5,879 bases of DNA from Actinomycetes bacterium. GTDB lineage: Bacteria; Actinomycetota; Actinomycetes; Actinomycetales; Cellulomonadaceae. The number at the start of each line of letters is the position of its first letter. Position 1 is the stretch's first letter. Shown here one piece after another: positions 1 to 4,253 of the stretch. The notes under the pieces were generated by a model that searched no databases, was not told the origin of the DNA, and saw nothing but the letters and a program-made list of their open reading frames with translations. Location of the stretch: contig JAEZAR010000258.1 of assembly GCA_023430425.1 (NCBI GenBank), forward strand, positions 1 to 5,879, in the 5' to 3' direction. The position numbers were made by a program, and so were the translations under genes.

Positions 1-1305
1 CTCCTCCACCACGCCGGTGGTCGCCGCGGCGACCGCCACGAGGCCGCCCGCGAGGAGCACCGCGCCGACGCCCGTGCGGACCCGCGAGGCGCGGTCGTGG
101 GTGGCCACGTCGTCGCGCATCGCCTCGACCGGCGCGGTGAGCGCGGCACGGCGGGCGGGCAGCAGGGCCGCGACGAGGCTGACGACGGTGCCGACGACGA
201 CCGAGACGGCCACGGTGAACGCGTCGAGGGGGATGTCCCCGGACAGCTCCATGTCCATCCCGGCGAAGACCTGCCGCAGGACCTGCACCAGCCCCAGGCC
301 GGCGCCGACGCCGAGGAGCGAGCCGAGCACGCCGATCACGGCCGCCTGGGCGAGCACGGAGCCGAAGACCTGGCTGGGCGAGGCCCCGACGGCCCGCAGC
401 ATCGCGAACTCCCGCTGCCGCTGCCGCACGACCATCGCGAACGTGTTGGAGATGATGAACGTGCCGACGAAGAGCGCGATGCCGGCGAAGACGAGCAGGA
501 ACGTGGAGATGAAGCCCAGCGCCGACGTCCACTGCTCGGCCGCGGCCTCGCGCATCTGGTCGCCGGTGGAGACCTCGACGACGCCCGCGGCGGCCGTGCC
601 CTCGACCGCCGACTCGACGGCGTCGGCCAGCGCCGACTGGCTCATGCCCTCCTCGGCGTAGACGGCGACCGAGGACGTGGTGCCCTCCGGCGCGTACGCG
701 GCGACGGCGGTGTCCATGTCCAGGCCGACCATGATCGCGCCCGCCATGGGGGCCGCGACGCCGACCTCGCCGACGACCTCGACCTCGCTGACCGCGCCCG
801 CGAGCACCACCGTCGTGACCTCGCCGAGCGCGAGCCCGGACCGCTCGAGGGCGGAGGACTCGAGGGCGATCTCGCCGGGGCCGACGGGCGCACGCCCGTC
901 GGCGATCCACAGCGCCGTCTCGTCGGGGTGGATGCCGAGCCCGAAGCTCGGCGGCCCCGAGCTCATCACGGCGGTCCCGTCGGCCCCGACCAGGACGATC
1001 GGGCCGCTGACGTCGGGGACCGCGCCCGCCACGCCGTCCACCCGGGCGATCGCCTCCGCGACCTCGAGCGGGAACTGCTCACGGCTGGTCCCGGTCATCG
1101 GGTCGCCCCCGGCCGCCAGCTCCACGCCCTGGACGTAGGTGTCGGCGTTCGTGCCCGACTCGACGATGTCCTCGAACGTGCTCGACATCATCTCGCGCAG
1201 GGAGAACGTCCCCGCGACGAACGCGACGCCGAGCAGCACAGCGAGGATCGACAGGAGGAAGCGCCCCAGGTGGCTGCGGATGCCCCGCAGCGCGACGCGG
1301 GTCAC
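1..1305 (-). CDS. MacB/FtsX-type ABC transporter permease, 3' part cut off by window edge
   Basis: This is the membrane subunit of an ABC transporter of the MacB/LolCE/FtsX superfamily, which couples cytoplasmic ATP hydrolysis to movements of an extracytoplasmic domain. The substrate cannot be told from sequence. Reading from GTG at 1305 gives 435 codons without a stop to base 1, so the C-terminus lies outside. Visible layout: transmembrane helix 1 at about residues 16-34 (after RGIRSHLGRF), an extracytoplasmic MacB-like domain at about 40-260, an FtsX domain with helices at about 264-290, 318-342 and 363-384, the usual VVRQRQREFAMLRAVGAS coupling segment at 292-309, LLPARRAA at 381-388, and the start of a fifth helix at about 411-430. 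Actinobacterial members often repeat the FtsX unit and reach roughly 800 residues, which the fifth helix fits. The GTG start overlaps the ATPase stop as GTGA, implying translational coupling; it has no strong ribosome binding site of its own. The family is clear, the exact role is not. Confidence 0.93.
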   Translation of the reverse strand, partial: MTRVALRGIRSHLGRFLLSILAVLLGVAFVAGTFSLREMMSSTFEDIVESGTNADTYVQGVELAAGGDPMTGTSREQFPLEVAEAIARVDGVAGAVPDVSGPIVLVGADGTAVMSSGPPSFGLGIHPDETALWIADGRAPVGPGEIALESSALERSGLALGEVTTVVLAGAVSEVEVVGEVGVAAPMAGAIMVGLDMDTAVAAYAPEGTTSSVAVYAEEGMSQSALADAVESAVEGTAAAGVVEVSTGDQMREAAAEQWTSALGFISTFLLVFAGIALFVGTFIISNTFAMVVRQRQREFAMLRAVGASPSQVFGSVLAQAAVIGVLGSLLGVGAGLGLVQVLRQVFAGMDMELSGDIPLDAFTVAVSVVVGTVVSLVAALLPARRAALTAPVEAMRDDVATHDRASRVRTGVGAVLLAGGLVAVAAATTGVVEE

Positions 1306-2126
1306 CGGAGACCGCCGACGAGCCCGCCGACCAGCCTGCCCTCGGCGGACGCGGGCGTGGTCTCACGACGGCCGACGCCGAGCTGGCGCAGCGCGTCCAG
1401 GACGCTCTCGGTGGTGGGCTCGACGACCTCGCCCACCAGGCGGCCGTCGGCCAGGAAGAGCACGCGGTGCGCGTAGGACGCCGCCGTCGGGTCGTGGGTG
1501 ACCATGACCACGGCCTGGCCGAGCACGTCGACCGAGTGCCGCAGGAAGCCGAGGACCTCCCCGGAGGACCGCGAGTCGAGGTTGCCCGTGGGCTCGTCCG
1601 CGAACACGACCGACGGCCGCGAGACGAGGGCGCGGGCGCACGCGACGCGCTGCTGCTGGCCGCCGGAGAGCTCGCTCGGCCGGTGGCCCAGCCGGTCGGC
1701 CAGCCCGACCGCCTCGACGACCGTGTCGAACCAGTCCCGGTCGACGGGGCGTCGCGCGATGTCGAGCGGCAGGGTGATGTTCTCCTCCGCCGTCAGCGTG
1801 GGGATGAGGTTGAAGGCCTGGAAGACGAACCCGAGGCGGTCGCGGCGCAGTCGCGTCAGTCCCCGCTGGTTCATCCGGGCGATGTCCTCGCCGTCGACGA
1901 CGACGGTGCCGGCGGTGACGGTGTCCAGGCCTGCCATGCAGTGCATCAGGGTGGACTTGCCCGAGCCGGACGGTCCCATGATCGCCGTCAGCTCGCCGGC
2001 GCCGAAGTCGACGTCGACGCCGTCGAGGGCGCGCACCGCCGTCTCGCCGGAGCCGTAGACCTTGACCAGGCCGCGGGCGGAGGCGATGGCGCCCTCACCC
2101 CGGGGGTAGACGCTCACTGGGCGCAC
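1302..2126 (-). CDS. ABC transporter ATP-binding protein, MacB/LolD family
   Basis: This is the cytoplasmic ATPase that drives the permease encoded just downstream. Its 274 residues carry the full set of ABC motifs: Walker A GPSGSGKST at 51-59, Q-loop Gln103 in VFQAFNLIPT, signature LSGGQQQR at 153-160, Walker B VVFADEP at 173-179 with catalytic Glu178, D-loop NLDS at 182-185, and switch His211 in MVTHDP. The LSGGQQQR signature with ADEPTGNLDS is typical of the LolD/MacB/FtsE group. After the fold there is a short tail (about 250-274) rich in Gly and Arg. I chose GTG at 2126 because AAGGGA (2138-2133) sits six bases upstream; the next in-frame GTG at 2117 is about 15 bases away from it. The stop overlaps the permease start by four bases. 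Such pairs often export peptides, lipids or antibiotics, or sense cell-envelope stress, but the substrate here is unknown. Confidence 0.96.
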   Translation of the reverse strand: MRPVSVYPRGEGAIASARGLVKVYGSGETAVRALDGVDVDFGAGELTAIMGPSGSGKSTLMHCMAGLDTVTAGTVVVDGEDIARMNQRGLTRLRRDRLGFVFQAFNLIPTLTAEENITLPLDIARRPVDRDWFDTVVEAVGLADRLGHRPSELSGGQQQRVACARALVSRPSVVFADEPTGNLDSRSSGEVLGFLRHSVDVLGQAVVMVTHDPTAASYAHRVLFLADGRLVGEVVEPTTESVLDALRQLGVGRRETTPASAEGRLVGGLVGGLR

Positions 2127-2132
2127 AGGAGT

Positions 2133-2138
2133 TCCCTT
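2133..2138 (-). promoter_or_regulatory. Ribosome binding site of the ABC ATPase
   Basis: AAGGGA on the minus strand lies six bases before the GTG at 2126-2124. It decides the start codon in favour of 2126 over the in-frame GTG at 2117. Confidence 0.6.
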
Positions 2139-2212
2139 CGTCGTGGTGCGGTGGGAGCCGACGTCGTCGTCGTGGACGGCTCGATCCTCGCCGGACCGAG
2201 ATCACCGGTGGA

Positions 2213-2270
2213 TCAGGGAGCGCCCCGGACCCGTCCCTGAGAGCGCTGCACGGCCGGTCAGGGTGCTCTC
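2213..2270. repeat. Interleaved inverted repeats TCAGGG/CCCTGA upstream of the ABC genes
   Basis: On the plus strand the elements are TCAGGGA (2213-2219), TCCCTGA (2234-2240) and TCAGGG (2258-2263). The first two form a perfect 7-bp dyad with a 14-base spacer, and the second and third form a 6-bp dyad with a 17-base spacer. A second dyad, GAGAGC (2239-2244) with GCTCTC (2265-2270), overlaps them. The cluster ends about 87 bases upstream of the ATPase start. This fits an operator for a dimeric regulator, or alternative RNA hairpins in a leader. The repeats are seen directly; the regulatory role is an inference. Confidence 0.45.
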
Positions 2271-2387
2271 GGGGGGAACGCTCCCACGCGCCGCCCTGGG
2301 CCAGTGTCCTCCGACCCGCCGGCTGGGTCACCCCGATATGTGCACCGCGGGCGAAGGGCGCTGACCTGCGTCGACGTGCGCCGGCCC

Positions 2388-2400
2388 GCGGCTCGGCCGC
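2388..2400 (-). terminator. Weak hairpin downstream of the oxidoreductase, possible terminator
   Basis: A perfect 5-bp GC stem with a 3-base loop (GCGGC, TCG, GCCGC on the plus strand) starts 15 bases after the oxidoreductase stop codon. No T-run follows it, and short GC hairpins arise by chance in such DNA, so this is only a candidate. Confidence 0.2.
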
Positions 2401-2415
2401 CCGGTCGGGGTACCC

Positions 2416-3465
2416 CTAGGGCACCAGGACGACGGTGCCGCGCTTGCGCCCGCTGTCAACATGGTCGTGCGCGGCGACCGCCTCGGCGAAGGGGTAGGCC
2501 CGCTCGAGCACGGGCCGCAGGAGCCCCTTGTCGGCGAGGTCGAGCATCTGGCGCAGGTCGGCGGCCTTCGCGGCCGCGCTGCGCAGCCCCGTCAGGGCGA
2601 TGCGGCCCCGACGCCGCCGGCCCGGGACGGGCGCGAGCGCGGTGTGCCAGAAGATCGCCGCGCTCGGCACGGTGCTCAGGTAGACCCCGCCCGGGCGCAG
2701 GGACGACCGGACCCGACGCAGCGACGTGGTGCCGACCGCGTCGAAGAACACGTCGAAGGCCCCGGCGCGCTCGGTGACGTCCTCGACCGCGTAGTCCACG
2801 ACGTCGGTGGCACCCAGCTGGCGGGCCAGGTCCGCGTTGCGCGCGCTGCACACGGCCGTCACGCGGGCGCCCATCGCCACCGCGATCTGGACGGCCGCGG
2901 CCCCGACCGCCCCGAGGGCGCCGTTCACGCACACGTCCTGGCCCGGACGCACGCCTGCCGCGTCCCGCAGGAACGGCAACGCCGTCAGGCCCCCCTCCGT
3001 CAGCGCCACGGCCTCCGGCGCCGTGAGGTCGTCGGGGATCCGGACGAGGCCGGCGGCCGGGACGCGGGCGTATTCGGCCGCGGCCCCGCCGGCCGCTCCC
3101 GAGGCCCCCACGACGCGGTCGCCCGGGCGCAGGTCCGTGGTCTCGGGGCAGGCGAGCACCACCTCACCGGCGAGCTCGGAGCCGCCGACGGGGTTCCTGG
3201 GCCGCCGGAGCCCGGCGGCGAGCCGGGCGACCGGCGGGTCGGCCGCCCGCATGTGCGCCTCCGCGCGGGAGACGGCGACGGCGCCGACCCGTACCAGCAC
3301 CTCGCCGGGGCGCGGCTCGGGCACCGGCATGCGCTCGACACGGACGACGTCGGGCGGGCCGTAGCGCCGCGTGGTGACGGCGCGCATCGTCGTGGGCAGG
3401 GCGGCGGTGGCGGCGGTGGCGTCGGCGGCGCCGCGCGGCGACGGCTCGGTGCGGTCGGGGGTCAT
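2416..3465 (-). CDS. Zinc-independent MDR-family NAD(P)H quinone/alcohol oxidoreductase
   Basis: This is a probable cytoplasmic NAD(P)H-dependent reductase of the medium-chain dehydrogenase/reductase superfamily, closest in style to quinone oxidoreductases; the substrate is unknown. A GroES-like N-terminal domain (about residues 27-150) contains RRPRNPVGGSELAGEV, where the zinc ligands of alcohol dehydrogenases (GHE region) are absent. The Rossmann part has the dinucleotide loop VNGALGAVGAAAVQIA at 180-195, then CSARNADLARQLGATDVVDY at 206-225, and the C-terminus ends in the familiar SGRKRGTVVLVP. At 349 residues it is somewhat longer than the usual 310-330, because about 26 residues rich in Ala and Thr precede MRAVTTRRYG. 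The ATG at 3465 is favoured by GAGGAG five bases upstream and by the ATGA overlap with the regulator stop; the internal ATG at 3387 has no such site. As last gene of a three-gene operon it is probably controlled by the upstream XRE protein. Confidence 0.92.
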   Translation of the reverse strand: MTPDRTEPSPRGAADATAATAALPTTMRAVTTRRYGPPDVVRVERMPVPEPRPGEVLVRVGAVAVSRAEAHMRAADPPVARLAAGLRRPRNPVGGSELAGEVVLACPETTDLRPGDRVVGASGAAGGAAAEYARVPAAGLVRIPDDLTAPEAVALTEGGLTALPFLRDAAGVRPGQDVCVNGALGAVGAAAVQIAVAMGARVTAVCSARNADLARQLGATDVVDYAVEDVTERAGAFDVFFDAVGTTSLRRVRSSLRPGGVYLSTVPSAAIFWHTALAPVPGRRRRGRIALTGLRSAAAKAADLRQMLDLADKGLLRPVLERAYPFAEAVAAHDHVDSGRKRGTVVLVP

Positions 3466-3686
3466 GGCTGCTCCTCGGCGGGGTAGGCGAAGACGTCGCC
3501 GAGGGCGACCCCGAGCGCCCGGGCGATCTGGAAGGCCATCTCCAGGGACGGCGAGTACCGGCCCTGCTCGACGGCGATGACGGTCTGCCGGGTGACGCCG
3601 ATCCGCTCCGCGAGGTCGGCCTGGGTCATGTCAAGGCGGGCGCGGTGCACGCGGATCGAGTTCGTCACCCGGGTGGGGCGGACCAT
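3462..3686 (-). CDS. Small XRE-family helix-turn-helix transcriptional regulator
   Basis: This 74-residue DNA-binding protein consists of little more than one HTH_3/Cro-C1 domain (about residues 10-65). The visible core is RARLDMTQADLAERIG (15-30), then VTRQTVIAVEQGRYSPSLEM (31-50), then AFQIARALGVALGDVF (51-66). This pattern belongs to the widespread group of about 65-75-residue regulators commonly found next to small multi-pass membrane proteins, as here. The ATG at 3686 shares its A with the TGA of the membrane protein gene (TGATG), so the two are translationally coupled; an in-frame GTG directly before it (3689) is an alternative start. The open frame continues upstream to 4082, but that part is antisense-style Arg-rich shadow of the membrane protein gene. 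With no ligand domain, its signal may come through the membrane partner. It probably acts on the TGTCA repeats at 4121-4200, which is inference. Confidence 0.92.
   Translation of the reverse strand: MVRPTRVTNSIRVHRARLDMTQADLAERIGVTRQTVIAVEQGRYSPSLEMAFQIARALGVALGDVFAYPAEEQP
3471..3476 (-). promoter_or_regulatory. Ribosome binding site of the oxidoreductase
   Basis: GAGGAG on the minus strand lies five bases before the ATG at 3465, inside the end of the regulator gene. It supports the longer oxidoreductase start and independent loading of ribosomes in addition to coupling. Confidence 0.7.
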
Positions 3687-4105
3687 CACAGGCCCCGGCG
3701 GTAGGCGACGAGCTTGACCACCGACGAGGTGACCGCGTTGGCGATGAACGCGAGGTAGATGGCGTTGGCGATCCAGAAGTGGTCGACCTCGGCGAGCGTG
3801 AGGGCGAAGGCCGGCAGCAGCCCGTAGCCGAGGACGTAGAAGCCGACGTACTCCCCGTGCCGCAGGATGTCGCGATCGCGGACGTCGGGCTGGTGGCGCT
3901 CGCTCGGACGGGCGACCTCGACGCCGACCCGGCCCAGGGCCGTCAGCGCGATCGAGATGCCGATCGCCCAGAGCATGGGGGCGACGTAGGCGACCTCGTC
4001 GACCGGCCCGCCGCCCGCGCGGACGAGCACCACGGCGACGTAGCCGAGGTAGGTCAGGACGGCGGCGGCGAGGTAGACCCACGCCCCCTTCTCCTCGTAC
4101 GACAC
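3686..4105 (-). CDS. Conserved four-helix membrane protein paired with the XRE regulator
   Basis: This 139-residue protein has four predicted membrane helices at about residues 9-29, 38-58, 86-105 and 110-133, with a charged loop around 64-85 containing DVRDRDI and HGEYVGFYVLGYG. The loop and the segment DHFWIANAIYLAFIANAV near the end look conserved-family-like, and it resembles the DUF2178-type proteins that accompany small XRE regulators; I recognise the type but not a named gene. No catalytic residues or transport motifs are evident. The GTG at 4105 is supported by GGAGG (4115-4111) five bases upstream, and the stop overlaps the regulator start. It is first in the operon, right behind the repeat-rich promoter. 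A sensory or regulator-sequestering role is plausible by analogy with other membrane-protein/XRE pairs, but nothing in the sequence proves it. Confidence 0.9.
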   Translation of the reverse strand: MSYEEKGAWVYLAAAVLTYLGYVAVVLVRAGGGPVDEVAYVAPMLWAIGISIALTALGRVGVEVARPSERHQPDVRDRDILRHGEYVGFYVLGYGLLPAFALTLAEVDHFWIANAIYLAFIANAVTSSVVKLVAYRRGL

Positions 4106-4110
4106 GGCGG

Positions 4111-4115
4111 CCTCC
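4111..4115 (-). promoter_or_regulatory. Ribosome binding site of the membrane protein gene
   Basis: GGAGG on the minus strand lies five bases before the GTG at 4105-4103. It fixes a GTG start for the first gene of the operon. Confidence 0.75.
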
Positions 4116-4125
4116 GGTGCTCGAC

Positions 4126-4182
4126 GATGTCAGAGATGTTTGACATCACGAGTGTCAAGCAGAGCAGACATGATGTCAAGCA
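4126..4182. repeat. TGTCA/TGACA repeat cluster, probable operator
   Basis: Plus-strand TGTCA occurs at 4128-4132, 4153-4157 and 4174-4178, and TGACA at 4141-4145. TGTCAAGCA is a direct repeat (4153-4161 and 4174-4182) offset by exactly 21 bases, or two helical turns. TTGACATCA (4140-4148) is a perfect 9-bp inverted repeat of TGATGTCAA (4171-4179). Smaller dyads are TTGACA/TGTCAA (4140-4145 and 4153-4158), GATGT/ACATC (4135-4139 and 4143-4147) and GACATGATGTC (4167-4177). The cluster covers the candidate promoter directly ahead of an operon encoding an XRE regulator, so autoregulation is the natural reading. Confidence 0.6.
4151..4179 (-). promoter_or_regulatory. Candidate sigma-70-type promoter of the three-gene operon
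   Basis: On the minus strand a perfect TTGACA (4179-4174) is followed after 17 bases by GACACT (4156-4151), a partial match to the actinobacterial TANNNT -10 element. This would start a transcript near 4144, giving a leader of about 40 bases before the GTG at 4105. A second minus-strand TTGACA (4158-4153) has no good -10 at normal spacing. The weak -10 and the fact that TTGACA is also part of the repeat units keep confidence moderate. Confidence 0.45.
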
Positions 4183-4253
4183 TTGCTAACATCTCAGCGC
4201 TCGAGGGGCCGCGCTGGAAGGCCCGAGGGCCGGGTCGTGCCCACGCCTCCGGA

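Larger units (their letters stand above)
2127..2415 (-). other. Intergenic region between the oxidoreductase and the ABC operon
   Basis: This 289-bp stretch separates two minus-strand units. Its upper part (about 2388-2416) follows the oxidoreductase stop and holds a short GC hairpin and a perfect GGGGTACCCC palindrome (2407-2416). Its middle (2213-2270) holds inverted TCAGGG/CCCTGA repeats, and its lower end has the ABC ribosome binding site. The ABC promoter must lie here unless the unit is read through from the oxidoreductase. I could not pick a convincing -35/-10 pair. A 78-codon reading frame (2331-2095) crosses the region, but it has low-complexity Arg/Pro-rich content and I do not regard it as a gene. 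Confidence 0.6.
4106..4253 (-). other. Intergenic region between the lipoprotein gene and the regulator operon
   Basis: This 148-bp gap contains the AT-rich promoter/operator island (4121-4200, about 48% GC by hand count, far below its surroundings). Near the lipoprotein end there is a small GC dyad, GGCCC/GGGCC (4220-4224 and 4227-4231). The dyad could be part of a lipoprotein terminator, but its loop is only two bases and no T-run follows, so I do not call a terminator. Confidence 0.55.

Noticed and set aside
97..1476. Long plus-strand open frame (459 codons) opposite the ABC permease and ATPase
   Set aside because: Its product is a low-complexity run of Arg, Asp, Gly, Ala and His with no fold signature, typical of an antisense shadow of a GC-rich gene. 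The minus strand encodes clear ABC proteins here.
2201..2215. GATCACCGGTGGATC as a palindromic operator
   Set aside because: Only the central CACCGGTG is symmetric; the flanks break the symmetry, so it is too short to call.
2095..2331. Small minus-strand frame of 78 codons in the gap before the ABC ATPase
   Set aside because: It is Arg/Pro-rich, overlaps the ATPase start out of frame, and has no recognisable family. The region is better explained as regulatory.
2407..2416. Perfect GGGGTACCCC palindrome at the end of the oxidoreductase gene
   Set aside because: It is a 10-bp palindrome with no loop, too short for a terminator and easily expected by chance in GC-rich DNA.
3399..3432. Repetitive GGCGGCGGT-type stretch
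   Set aside because: It is the Ala/Thr-rich N-terminal coding segment of the oxidoreductase, so codon bias explains it without a separate repeat element.
2461..3486. Plus-strand open frame of 341 codons opposite the oxidoreductase
   Set aside because: Composition is Arg/Gly/Asp/His-rich and repetitive, it lies antisense to a well-recognised MDR enzyme, and no domain is visible.
3687..4082. Upstream extension of the XRE regulator reading frame (206 codons in all)
   Set aside because: The extra residues are Arg/Pro/Gly-rich and out of frame with the membrane protein, which is clearly the true coding frame there. The regulator is better started at 3686.
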